Below, piece after piece: positions 54,127 to 62,475 of a stretch of 64,000 nt of DNA; the first letter of the stretch is position 1, and every line of letters begins with the position of its first letter. This stretch comes from Pleomorphomonas oryzae DSM 16300 (lineage in GTDB: Bacteria; Pseudomonadota; Alphaproteobacteria; Rhizobiales; Pleomorphomonadaceae). The translations under genes and the position numbers were made by a program. Under the pieces are notes generated by a model that was not told the DNA's origin, searched no databases, and was given only the letters and a program-made list of their open reading frames with translations. The stretch is from contig NZ_AUHB01000002.1 in NCBI RefSeq assembly GCF_000422965.1, positions 1 through 64,000 of the forward strand, written 5' to 3'.

Positions 54127-54349
54127 ATACGGCCGGCGCCCCGGCTCGTGGCCGCGCACTATAGCGATGTTCGTTCGGAGCGCAAGAGGGGTAGCGAACT
54201 CAAAGAAAAAGTCCGTGAAATAAGAGCCAGCTTTCGCGCCAACCCTTTGTTTCCTATAGGTACTTGCACCAGGAAATTCGCGTCAAAAAGCGCCGACGGA
54301 CCCTGTTGGCCGGTCTGTTCATACCTGAATGCCGGGACTGGCCCGGCGG

Positions 54350-54883
54350 TCAGGCCCAGAGCTTGGAAGCCGGCGACTGCTCGCCATCGATTGTCTGGCG
54401 CACGCCGTCGATACGGCGCATCAGCTCGCCTTCGATGCGCGTCTGCAGGGCATTGAGCACCGTCTCCGTCACCGCGCGACGATCCGCCTTGCGTTCGACC
54501 AGCGCCGGGTCGCGCAGGGGCCAGCGGAGTGTCGCGTATTCGGCGAGCGCAGCACAGTCGGGCTCAGTCCAGGTGACGGTCGCCAGATCAACGACGATAT
54601 GCGGCCGAAGGCCGCCCGGCAGGGCGAAGATCGTCCACGACTTGGGCTCGAGGCCATCGGTCGGAATGGCGCGCTGGCTGAGGGCTTGTTCGGCCTCCGG
54701 CAGCAAGGCAGCCGCCGGCCGGCTGCCGGCGCTGAAGGCGCGAATGCGCGTGTCGCCACGCTGGTTGAGCAGCGCTTCGGCCATCAGGCTGGTCGCGCTG
54801 TTGGTTTCGCACAGAAACAGCACATCGACGGTCTGCATCCTGAACAAGCCCCTGACGCTCTGAGGTGTCGCCAACGCCATCAT
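54350..54883 (-). CDS. low-molecular-weight phosphatase / ArsC-like protein with altered P-loop
   Basis: A 177-residue protein of the arsenate reductase (thioredoxin-type)/LMW phosphatase fold. MQTVDVLFLCETNSATSLMA is the P-loop region. Typical members read C-x5-R (for example CTGNSARS); here the Arg position is Thr (CETNSATS). RIRAFSAGSRPAAALLPEAE and the LRPHIVVDLATVTWTEPDC stretch, with its late Asp, fit the rest of the fold. Without the Arg it is probably not a normal phosphatase or arsenate reductase. The start at 54883 is best; ATG 54838 is also possible. Confidence 0.7.
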   Translation of the reverse strand: MMALATPQSVRGLFRMQTVDVLFLCETNSATSLMAEALLNQRGDTRIRAFSAGSRPAAALLPEAEQALSQRAIPTDGLEPKSWTIFALPGGLRPHIVVDLATVTWTEPDCAALAEYATLRWPLRDPALVERKADRRAVTETVLNALQTRIEGELMRRIDGVRQTIDGEQSPASKLWA

Positions 54884-55272
54884 TCCATCTCTTTTCGCTA
54901 CTCGGGAAAGCGACGCGTCCCTCTCGGTCCGCGAGCCATCCCAAACTCCTGTGCGCCGCGTCGATGGACTCTCCATGACGTTTGCGAGACAGGCCGATGA
55001 CGCGCCTCTCGCAAAACTCAAATGCATAAAGCGCGCCATCAATCGGGGCCTTTCCGACAAGCGAAATAGACAAAAGTCTAAGTCATTCATCTTCAAGGCG
55101 GAATCGGCTGGCCGCCAGTCGGTCGATGGCGAGGTATAGTCTCAGATGCCCGCCTTCAACCCCGCCGAAGGGCGTAGCGCATCCGTTGATTCACATTTCG
55201 GGGTGTCGTTGCCGGTGATATTCGACTGCCACTCTTGATGGCTTTGTGGGCAGTCTACAGCCACATACGCGG
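54884..55272. other. intergenic stretch, no gene seen
   Basis: About 390 bp between the phosphatase-like gene and a short minus-strand frame. It must hold the promoter of the phosphatase-like gene. I see no clear RNA, terminator or repeat. Confidence 0.35.
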
Positions 55273-55425
55273 TCAGGAGACCGGCGGTTCCCCAGCGGCG
55301 GCCATGGTTCCCACCGTCGATTTCGAGGCGGCATTTTCCACAGCGGCATAGTCGGCAAGGGCGGCGAGAGCCTCGGCAAACATGGCGGCGAAGAGGAGGC
55401 TGACGAGGAGTTTCCGAACGAACAT
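55273..55425 (-). CDS. very short exported peptide (doubtful)
   Basis: A 50-residue frame, MFVRKLLVSLLFAAMFAEAL followed by AALADYAAVENAASKSTVG. It has a plausible signal peptide and GGAAG upstream. Similar short exported peptides are often annotated in Hyphomicrobiales, but length makes chance possible. Confidence 0.4.
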   Translation of the reverse strand: MFVRKLLVSLLFAAMFAEALAALADYAAVENAASKSTVGTMAAAGEPPVS

Positions 55426-55609
55426 AATCTGGGCTTCCAAGGGTACCGGTGGATCCGGTGATGATGGCATTAGGCCATCGGAAGCCGTCGGCATTGCGGA
55501 GGAAAGGGGACGGAAGCGGGCCGCCGATAAGGTGTTATCGCGGCAATGCCAAAAAAGGCGGCGCCAGCGTGAGCCGGGCCGCCAATTCAGGCAGGAGATG
55601 AAAAGACGA

Positions 55610-56389
55610 TCAGATCTGCCGCTCGACCAGCATCTTCTTGATCTCGGCGATGGCCTTCGCCGGGTTGAGGCCCTTCGGGCAGGTCTGGGCGCAGTTCATG
55701 ATGGTGTGGCAGCGATAGAGGCGGAACGGATCCTCGAGATTGTCGAGCCGGTCGCCGGTTGCCTCGTCGCGGCTGTCGATCAGCCAGCGATAGGCCTGCA
55801 GCAGAATGGCCGGACCGAGGTAGCGATCGCCATTCCACCAGTAGCTCGGGCAGGAGGTGGAGCAGCAGGCGCAGAGGATGCACTCGTAGAGGCCGTCGAG
55901 CTTCTCCCGGTCCTCGTGGCTTTGCAGCCATTCCTTCTCCGGCGTTGGCGATACGGTGTGCAGCCAGGGCTCGATCGACTTGTGCTGGGCGTAGAAGTGG
56001 GTGAGGTCCGGCACCAGGTCCTTCACCACGTTCATGTGCGGCAGCGGATAGATCTTGATCGGGCCGGAGATCTCTTCCATGCCCTTGGTGCAGGCCAGCG
56101 TGTTCATGCCGTCGATGTTCATCGCACACGAGCCGCAGATGCCCTCGCGGCAGGAGCGGCGCAACGCCAGCGTCGGGTCGACCTTGTTCTTGATCCACAG
56201 CAGCGCGTCGAGCACCATCGGCCCGCAATCGTCGAGATCGACGAAGAAGGTATCGAGCCGCGGATTGCGCCCGTCCTCCGGATCCCAGCGATAGATGCGG
56301 AACTCGCGAACATGCGTCGCGCCCTCCGGCTTCGGCCAGACCTTGCCAGCCTTGATCTTCGAGTTCTTCGGCAGAGTCAGCTGAACCAT
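55610..56389 (-). CDS. sdhB: succinate dehydrogenase iron-sulfur subunit
   Basis: A 259-residue SdhB. The 2Fe-2S ferredoxin domain has [15 protein letters not shown] and the fourth Cys in NTLACTKGM. The C-terminal domain holds the 4Fe-4S and 3Fe-4S ligands in [17 protein letters not shown] and [17 protein letters not shown]. It passes electrons from SdhA to ubiquinone at SdhCD. Start [11 protein letters not shown]. It is the last sdh gene but is separated from sdhA by two lipoprotein genes. Confidence 0.97.
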   Translation of the reverse strand: MVQLTLPKNSKIKAGKVWPKPEGATHVREFRIYRWDPEDGRNPRLDTFFVDLDDCGPMVLDALLWIKNKVDPTLALRRSCREGICGSCAMNIDGMNTLACTKGMEEISGPIKIYPLPHMNVVKDLVPDLTHFYAQHKSIEPWLHTVSPTPEKEWLQSHEDREKLDGLYECILCACCSTSCPSYWWNGDRYLGPAILLQAYRWLIDSRDEATGDRLDNLEDPFRLYRCHTIMNCAQTCPKGLNPAKAIAEIKKMLVERQI

Positions 56390-56432
56390 GGGATCATCCT
56401 GCTTTGTTGAGGCCCATAACCTAAGCCAGAGC

Positions 56433-56963
56433 CTAGCGGTCGCCTGTCGTCTCTAGATAATCTTTGTCAGCCATATCTCGTTGAAGGAGATAGGCAGTTT
56501 TTGTGTTTGCTCCTGCCTCGCGAATCACCATGTACAATTGGTTTGTTGCGGTGAAGTGGAGCTCAATTCTGTCAGAACCCCAGATGAAATCGCGTTCGCT
56601 CAACCCAAGATGACCTTCGCGTAGAAGGGAGTATTTGGCTGAAACATCACGCAATCCCTCGCGCTGGTAGAACGTGGAATGAACGAATCTGCCCCGTGGA
56701 CCGAAGCAAACAGTGGTTGTTCCAAGGGGGCGATCAGCGCCGTAAATTGCTTCTGGCAAGTTCGTCGCATGAGAATCTTGGGGACCGTCATACGTCCAGC
56801 ATCCGATTAACCTGGCTAGGTTGGCCCGGCTGACAGGAATCCCTGGGCTCCCTGCTTGAGCTTTCGTTGCAGAGGTTTCAGGTCGAGGTGAAGCAACACA
56901 GCTGGCAACCAAAAGGGTAGCCGCCACTATCCATACCATGCTGAGCTTGCACGCCTGTATCAT
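56433..56963 (-). CDS. predicted lipoprotein inside the sdh locus (1)
   Basis: A 176-residue protein with a lipoprotein signal ([20 protein letters not shown]; lipobox VASC). The mature part has [11 protein letters not shown], which begins a small beta-rich domain, and [12 protein letters not shown]-like strand segments (visible as [20 protein letters not shown]). No family recognised. Codon use is visibly less GC-rich than sdhA and sdhB on either side. It is 43 bp upstream of sdhB and 13 bp after the second lipoprotein gene. It may be co-transcribed with sdh but has no evident link to succinate oxidation. Confidence 0.65.
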   Translation of the reverse strand: MIQACKLSMVWIVAATLLVASCVASPRPETSATKAQAGSPGIPVSRANLARLIGCWTYDGPQDSHATNLPEAIYGADRPLGTTTVCFGPRGRFVHSTFYQREGLRDVSAKYSLLREGHLGLSERDFIWGSDRIELHFTATNQLYMVIREAGANTKTAYLLQRDMADKDYLETTGDR

Positions 56964-56976
56964 TTCAAATCAGTCT

Positions 56977-57516
56977 CTATTTTTTGCGTTCCAGCTCGGC
57001 AGGTGAAACCAGCTGGTGGACGTTCTCAAACCTATCGAAGGTCCAATCCTCAGAAATACCATCACAATCTGTGAGGATTAGCCGGTCTTCTGAAGTGATC
57101 CTGTATGTGCAAGTCGTCGGAGACTTCGCGAATGCTGAAAAATAACCAGGGTCGTTCGAGAGGAAGGAGATCCTATTTCCAGATAGGCGATAGTATCCTT
57201 CACCATCGATTTCTTCATAAGCTCCTAAAGGTTGGCCAGCGCAAATAACTCGCTGATACGAGACTGTGCGGTCTTTATGGACCCCAATTGTTATCTCCCT
57301 ATAGAAGTCACTCTCCTTGGCGCAGGATCTTGATGGACCATCGAACATTGTCCACTCGCCAATCAGGCCGCCTCCATTTTGGGTGGATGGCGATGAGAAC
57401 GTGCCAATGGCAGACGGGGAGCCGCTACAGGACTGCAAGAACGCCACACTGACCGTGACCACTGCAAGCATTAAGGCTTCCGGCCGAGACTTTGTTCTGA
57501 GCAGCCTCAACTGCAT
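56977..57516 (-). CDS. predicted lipoprotein inside the sdh locus (2)
   Basis: A 179-residue protein with a signal ending LQSCSG (lipobox) about residue 30. The mature core has LIGEWTMFDGPSRSCAKESD and SGNRISFLSND, similar in layout to the neighbouring lipoprotein (a G-x-W strand near the start, then several beta strands), so the two may be distant paralogues. Base composition is again lower in GC than sdhA. It lies 38 bp after sdhA. Function unknown. Confidence 0.65.
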   Translation of the reverse strand: MQLRLLRTKSRPEALMLAVVTVSVAFLQSCSGSPSAIGTFSSPSTQNGGGLIGEWTMFDGPSRSCAKESDFYREITIGVHKDRTVSYQRVICAGQPLGAYEEIDGEGYYRLSGNRISFLSNDPGYFSAFAKSPTTCTYRITSEDRLILTDCDGISEDWTFDRFENVHQLVSPAELERKK

Positions 57517-57554
57517 GAAATATCGTCCTCATCGGCTTGGTTAAGCCTTGGCCC

Positions 57555-59396
57555 TCAGTACACGCGCGCTTTCGGCTTGATGTACTCAATCTCCGGCGTC
57601 ATCGTGTAGGTGTGCACCGGCCGGTAATCGAGGCCGACGGTGCGGGCGTCGGTGTTAATCGAGGCCAGCGTGTGCTTCATCCACTCGCCATCGTCGCGGT
57701 TGGGATAGTCCTCGCGGGCATGTGCCCCTCGGCTTTCCTTGCGGTTGGCCGCGCCTTCCATGGTCACCACCGCCTGTAAGATCAGGTTCTCGTATTCGAG
57801 CGCCTCGGTAAGGTCGGTGTTCCAGATCAGCGAGCGGTCGGTGGTCTTGAGATTGTCGCCGGCCGCCCAGCAATCGTGGATCAGCTTGACGCCCTCCTCG
57901 AGCACCTCGCCGGTGCGGAAGACGGCGCAGTTCGCCTGCATGGTCTTCTGCATCGACAGCCGGAGCTCGGCGGTCGGCGTCGAACCGGAGGCGTGGCGCA
58001 CGCGGTCGAGCCGCTCCAGGGCGTTGAGGCCGGCGTCCTTGGGCAGCTCGGCGATACGGCTGCCCTTGTCGATGGTCTCGGCGCAGCGATGGCCGACGGC
58101 GCGGCCGAACACCACAAGGTCGATCAGCGAGTTGGAGCCGAGGCGGTTGGCGCCATGCACCGATACGCAGGCCGCCTCGCCGACCGCCATCAGGCCCGGC
58201 ACGATCCGGTCGGGATCGCCGTCGATCTTGGCCAGTACCTCGCCGTGATAATTCGTCGGGATGCCGCCCATGTTGTAATGGACGGTCGGTAGCACCGGGA
58301 TCGGCTCGCGCGTCACGTCGACGCCGGCGAAGATCTTGGCACTTTCCGAGATGCCCGGCAGGCGCTCGGCCAGGATCGCCGGGTCGAGATGATCAAGGTG
58401 CAGGTAGATATGGTCCTTGAGCTTGCCGACGCCGCGGCCCTCGCGGATCTCCATGGTCATCGAGCGGGAGACGACGTCGCGGCTGGCAAGATCCTTGGCC
58501 GACGGCGCGTAGCGCTCCATGAAGCGCTCGCCCTCGGAGTTGGTGAGATAGCCACCTTCGCCGCGCGAGCCCTCGGTGATCAGGCAGCCGGCGCCGTAGA
58601 TGCCGGTGGGATGGAACTGCACGAACTCCATGTCCTGCAGCGCAAGGCCGGCGCGCAGCACCATAGCATTGCCGTCGCCGGTGCAGGTATGGGCCGAAGT
58701 GCAGGAAAAATAGGCGCGGCCATAGCCGCCGGTCGCCAGCACCGTCTTGTGGGCGCGGAAGCGGTGGATCGTACCGGTCTCCATGTCCAAGGCGACCACG
58801 CCACGACAGGCGCCATTTTCCATGATCAGGTCGATGGCGAAATACTCGATGAAGAATTCCGCCGAATGCCGGAGTGCCTGGCCATACATGGTGTGCAGCA
58901 TGGCGTGGCCGGTGCGGTCGGCGGCGGCGCAGGTGCGCTGGGCGATGCCCTCGCCGAAATTGGTGGTCATGCCACCGAACGGCCGCTGATAGATCTTGCC
59001 TTCCTCGGTGCGGGAGAAGGGCACGCCCCAGTGCTCGAGCTCATAGACCGCGGCCGGCGCGTTGCGCACCAGATATTCGATGGCGTCCTGGTCGCCGAGC
59101 CAGTCGGAGCCCTTGACGGTGTCGTACATGTGCCAGCGCCAGTCGTCCGGCCCCATGTTGCCGAGCGAGGCGGCGACGCCGCCCTGGGCGGCGACGGTGT
59201 GCGAGCGGGTGGGAAACACCTTGGTGATGCAGGCGGTGGAAAGGCCGGCTTCCGAGGCGCCGACGACGGCCCGGAGGCCGGCGCCGCCGGCACCCACCAC
59301 CACCACGTCGAAGGTGTGGTCGATGAACTGATAGGCGCGGCCGCCGACGTTGAAGGCGGTCTGCTTGCCGCCGGTGGTCTCTGAGGCAACGGCCAT
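57555..59396 (-). CDS. sdhA: succinate dehydrogenase flavoprotein subunit
   Basis: A 613-residue SdhA that oxidises succinate to fumarate. The FAD-binding [20 protein letters not shown], the covalent FAD His in [17 protein letters not shown], the active-site [20 protein letters not shown] and [14 protein letters not shown], and the C-terminal domain ending YIKPKARVY are all present. Length is typical. It sits two bases downstream of sdhD. Confidence 0.97.
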   Translation of the reverse strand: MAVASETTGGKQTAFNVGGRAYQFIDHTFDVVVVGAGGAGLRAVVGASEAGLSTACITKVFPTRSHTVAAQGGVAASLGNMGPDDWRWHMYDTVKGSDWLGDQDAIEYLVRNAPAAVYELEHWGVPFSRTEEGKIYQRPFGGMTTNFGEGIAQRTCAAADRTGHAMLHTMYGQALRHSAEFFIEYFAIDLIMENGACRGVVALDMETGTIHRFRAHKTVLATGGYGRAYFSCTSAHTCTGDGNAMVLRAGLALQDMEFVQFHPTGIYGAGCLITEGSRGEGGYLTNSEGERFMERYAPSAKDLASRDVVSRSMTMEIREGRGVGKLKDHIYLHLDHLDPAILAERLPGISESAKIFAGVDVTREPIPVLPTVHYNMGGIPTNYHGEVLAKIDGDPDRIVPGLMAVGEAACVSVHGANRLGSNSLIDLVVFGRAVGHRCAETIDKGSRIAELPKDAGLNALERLDRVRHASGSTPTAELRLSMQKTMQANCAVFRTGEVLEEGVKLIHDCWAAGDNLKTTDRSLIWNTDLTEALEYENLILQAVVTMEGAANRKESRGAHAREDYPNRDDGEWMKHTLASINTDARTVGLDYRPVHTYTMTPEIEYIKPKARVY

Positions 59397-59398
59397 GG

Positions 59399-59791
59399 TC
59401 AGGCTCCGAAGGTGATCTTGATAAGCGCCACGGCCGAGGCAATGCCGACCAGCGCCGAGAAGAAGGAATTGACCATCAACGCCAGCACTCGGAGCAGCGG
59501 CTGATTGACATAGTCCTCGATGATAACCTGCATGCCGATCTTCATGTGCCAGACGCTGACGCCCAGGAAGGCGAGCATCAGCACGGCGACGAAGGGATTG
59601 CCGAGCGTGGCGACGACGGCGGGGTAATCGTCGCCCTGCAGCTTGATCAGCAGCACGACGTAGACCAGCGACAGCAGAAGCGCGGCGACGCCGGTCACCC
59701 GCTGTTGCCAGAAATGCGTGGTACCGGATTTGCCCGAGCCGAAACCACGGGCGTGCTTCAAGGACGTCTGAAAGCGGAAGGACTTATCCAT
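59399..59791 (-). CDS. sdhD: succinate dehydrogenase membrane anchor subunit D
   Basis: A 130-residue membrane anchor, [20 protein letters not shown], with three helices ([60 protein letters not shown]). The His in VWHMKIGMQ and the following YV region fit haem b ligation and quinone binding in SdhD. A longer frame reaching 60028 overlaps sdhC and is rejected. Confidence 0.93.
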   Translation of the reverse strand: MDKSFRFQTSLKHARGFGSGKSGTTHFWQQRVTGVAALLLSLVYVVLLIKLQGDDYPAVVATLGNPFVAVLMLAFLGVSVWHMKIGMQVIIEDYVNQPLLRVLALMVNSFFSALVGIASAVALIKITFGA

Positions 59792-59799
59792 GGCGGACC

Positions 59800-60198
59800 T
59801 CAGGCGAAAATGAAGGCGGCGACGGCAACGATGCCCGTCAGCACGAGGCCCGCCACGAGGTTGAACAGGGCGAACAGGTTGGCCGTCTTGGGATCGAAGC
59901 CGTAGCCGAGGTCCCAGGCAAAATGGCGAATGCCGCCGATGGCGTGATGGATCAGCGACCAGACCAGGCCGAGGAGGATCAGGCGTCCGATCCAGGTCTG
60001 GTAAAGGCCGTCGACGCGGGCGAACCATTCAGGGCCGCTCGCTGCCGCCACCAGCCAGACGGCGACGAACACCGTACCGACGTAGAGGAAACCACCGGTG
60101 ATGCGGTGAACGATCGACATCGCCATGGTCAGGATGAAGCGGAAAACCTGAAGATGCGGCGAGAGCGGGCGGGAAGCCGCCAAGCGTGCGTCGGCCAT
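59800..60198 (-). CDS. sdhC: succinate dehydrogenase cytochrome b556 subunit
   Basis: A 132-residue SdhC. RPLSPHLQVFRFILTMAMSI and VHRITGGFL carry the conserved SPHLQ and S-x2-HRxTG motif; the later SLIHHAIGGIRHFAWDLGYG has the haem-ligand His. Three membrane helices. ATG 60198 (MADARLAAS) is preferred; ATG 60216 is possible. It is first in the sdh operon. Confidence 0.94.
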   Translation of the reverse strand: MADARLAASRPLSPHLQVFRFILTMAMSIVHRITGGFLYVGTVFVAVWLVAAASGPEWFARVDGLYQTWIGRLILLGLVWSLIHHAIGGIRHFAWDLGYGFDPKTANLFALFNLVAGLVLTGIVAVAAFIFA

Positions 60199-60250
60199 CG
60201 GATGATGTTCCCTCATGAGGTGGGAGGCAGGTGCTCCCTTGTCCCGATAT

Positions 60251-60268
60251 GTTAACGTTGACGTTAAC
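60251..60268. promoter_or_regulatory. perfect 18-bp palindrome upstream of sdhC
   Basis: GTTAACGT-TG-ACGTTAAC has 8-bp arms and lies 53 bp before the sdhC start. It is a likely operator, but the protein is unknown. The sequence GTTAACGT recurs in direct orientation at 60263-60270, so two overlapping sites are possible. Confidence 0.55.
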
Positions 60269-60436
60269 GTCAGTATGCAGGAAAAGCCTGAGTCGTAAGT
60301 ACCTTCTCGGAGGTGGGCCGTCAAAGGCAAAACACGCAAGCGGCAATGCGAAACGATAAAGTCTAGGGGAAAATACGACTATAGGATGAGGGAGTGACGC
60401 AGCCGCCCTCAAAACTTCCTCAGACCGAAGAAGGGA

Positions 60437-61210
60437 TTAGGCTGATAAGGCCGCCGCATCGAGCCGGTCGATGGCCTCAATGAGGTCCGTCTGATAGTCA
60501 CCGCCTTCCAGACAGTGCGACGCCTCCGGCAGCAGCCGGTAGAGCGGTGGGGATGGCAATCGCTCCACGAATTCTCGAACATTTTCCGGCGGCGCCACAA
60601 TATCCTTGGCACCGGCGAACACGGCGACCGGAAGCGCCAGCCGGTCGATCACCTTGAATATGTCGTGGCGCGGCCACTCGTCGAGGGCGCGCGGTACCTC
60701 GCGCTTGAGGTTGGCGATGCCGTCCGGATGATATTTCTCGCGCGCCTCGATCTGACGCGCGCCGGAGGTGAAGGGCGAGACCAGCAGAAGGTGCGCGACC
60801 CGCCCGAGATACTCGCTCGCGGCAAGGCGGGCGACGGCATAGGCACCCATCGAGTGGCCACAGAGGGCGAGATGCGAGCCGCTCCAGCCCAAGGTGGCCG
60901 CGTTGGCGATCGCCCACTCGATGGTGCGGCGCACGTCGCGCACATGGTTTTCCAGAAGGAAGTCGGCTTCGCTGCCGGCGCTGTCGTTCCAAGCCGAGGC
61001 GCAGCAATCGGGAGACAGCACGACGTAATTCCGCGCGCGATAGGCGTCGATCAGCTTTTGCATGTGCGGCGCCCGCGCCGCGCCGTTGCGGCCATGAGCG
61101 GTGATGGCCAGGCGTGGAGAGGGCGCCTCGGTCCGCCACAGCTCGACGCTCATGCGCGCGGCTGCGTCGGGAAAGTCCGATGAGCCGAGAGGAATGGCCT
61201 CAGGCGTCAT
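60437..61210 (-). CDS. alpha/beta hydrolase (dienelactone-hydrolase-like)
   Basis: A 257-residue alpha/beta hydrolase. The nucleophile elbow is LALCGHSMGAYAV, an oxyanion strand LAITAHGRNGAARA lies near the start, an Asp in VFAGAKDIVAPP and the His in LLPEASHCLEGGDY complete the triad. No signal peptide. It starts inside the end of the glucanase-like gene (ATGA overlap), so it belongs to the same operon. It may deacylate or process a carbohydrate derivative; the substrate is not predictable. Confidence 0.85.
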   Translation of the reverse strand: MTPEAIPLGSSDFPDAAARMSVELWRTEAPSPRLAITAHGRNGAARAPHMQKLIDAYRARNYVVLSPDCCASAWNDSAGSEADFLLENHVRDVRRTIEWAIANAATLGWSGSHLALCGHSMGAYAVARLAASEYLGRVAHLLLVSPFTSGARQIEAREKYHPDGIANLKREVPRALDEWPRHDIFKVIDRLALPVAVFAGAKDIVAPPENVREFVERLPSPPLYRLLPEASHCLEGGDYQTDLIEAIDRLDAAALSA

Positions 61211-62475
61211 GCAACGGCGGCCTTGTCGAGATGCGGGCTGGAGAAGCCGAGTTTCGTCAGGCCGGCCAGCACTTCCGATGCCGACATGAACAGCGTCCAA
61301 AGAAGCGCCGACCGGTGGTTCTCGATCATCACCACGATCGGTCCCTGGTCGATGGCAAGATGGCTCGAGGCGACCCAGTTCCGTGCCGGCGAGAAGGCAT
61401 CGGCAAAGCCGCGCGGACCGAACAGCCGCCCGTCCATGGAGGTCAAGAGACCACGCAGCGCCTCCATCGCTTCCTTGGGCAGGTAGGGGAACGAGGCGAG
61501 TGCCGCCGTTGGCGTGATGACGCCGGTGTCGTTGGTCGGTGAGTGGGCATTGTAGCCGTCGAAAGTGTCCGATGCCGTCAGTCCCCAGCAGTCCGGGCCG
61601 TAGCCCTCGAAGCCGCCGGGATTGGTGAGGCAGTGGGCGCGATTGACGAGCGCATGTGCCGTGTTCTGCACGAAATAGTCGGCATAGGCGTCCGCCAAGC
61701 CGCGCGGGTCGAGGCCCAGGAAGGAGTAATGGGCGAAGAACAGCGGCCCACCGTAATCAGGCCCCAGTGGCAGCGTCACGCCGCCGTAGTTGCGGCCGTT
61801 CAGGAAGTCGCGTCCCTTGGCCCAGGACTGATGGTAGGTTGAGACCGGCACCGGATGGGTGGGCGAGGCGGCAGCCAGAACATGGGTGATCAGGCATTCG
61901 TTCCAGCCGGTAATGGCATGGTTCATGGCAAAGCCGTGAACCGGGCTCCAATGCCAGAGCAGGGCGCCGTCGGCCCTCACATGGTGGCTCCATTCCACGC
62001 CGCGCCACAGCCGGTCGATGCGGGCCGCCAGGTCAGGCCGCGTCGGGATCAGCCACTGGCGCGCCGTCAGAAGACCGGCCATCAGGAAGGACGTTTCGAC
62101 CAGATCGCCGCCATCGTCCTTCTCGCCGAACGGAATGACCTTGCCGGTTTCCCCGTTCATGAAATGGGGGAAGACGCCGTGGAAGCGATCGGCCGTCTCA
62201 AGGAAGTTGGTGATCCGGCCAATGCGCTCGATCACTTCTTCCCGGACGAGAAAGCCACGCTCGGTGCCGGCAATCAGCGCCATGATGCCGAAACCGGTGC
62301 CGCCGATGGTGACGGTATTGTCCGGAGAATAGCCGAAGGCGTCGTTGTCGCGCTCGCGCGCCATGCCGCTCACCGGATGGCCGTAGTCCCAGAAGTAGCT
62401 CAGCGTTGCCTGCTGCACGAGATCCAGGAGCGCGTCGTCGCCCATCGCCGCGACGGTGGCGGGCGAATAGGTCAT
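61207..62475 (-). CDS. glycoamylase-family (PF10091 / GH144-like) glycoside hydrolase
   Basis: A 422-residue, probably cytoplasmic (no signal peptide) alpha/alpha-barrel hydrolase. Features include the start QQATLSYFWDYGHPVSGMAR, TVTIGGTGFGIMALIAGTER, GGDLVETSFLMAGLLTARQW with an acidic active-site residue, and PARNWVASSHLAIDQGPIVV near the end. The family was first called putative glucoamylase; characterised members (GH144) are endo-beta-1,2-glucanases. With GH3 upstream and overlapping by four bases, breakdown of beta-1,2-glucan is a reasonable inference. Substrate not proven. Confidence 0.8.
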   Translation of the reverse strand: MTYSPATVAAMGDDALLDLVQQATLSYFWDYGHPVSGMARERDNDAFGYSPDNTVTIGGTGFGIMALIAGTERGFLVREEVIERIGRITNFLETADRFHGVFPHFMNGETGKVIPFGEKDDGGDLVETSFLMAGLLTARQWLIPTRPDLAARIDRLWRGVEWSHHVRADGALLWHWSPVHGFAMNHAITGWNECLITHVLAAASPTHPVPVSTYHQSWAKGRDFLNGRNYGGVTLPLGPDYGGPLFFAHYSFLGLDPRGLADAYADYFVQNTAHALVNRAHCLTNPGGFEGYGPDCWGLTASDTFDGYNAHSPTNDTGVITPTAALASFPYLPKEAMEALRGLLTSMDGRLFGPRGFADAFSPARNWVASSHLAIDQGPIVVMIENHRSALLWTLFMSASEVLAGLTKLGFSSPHLDKAAVA

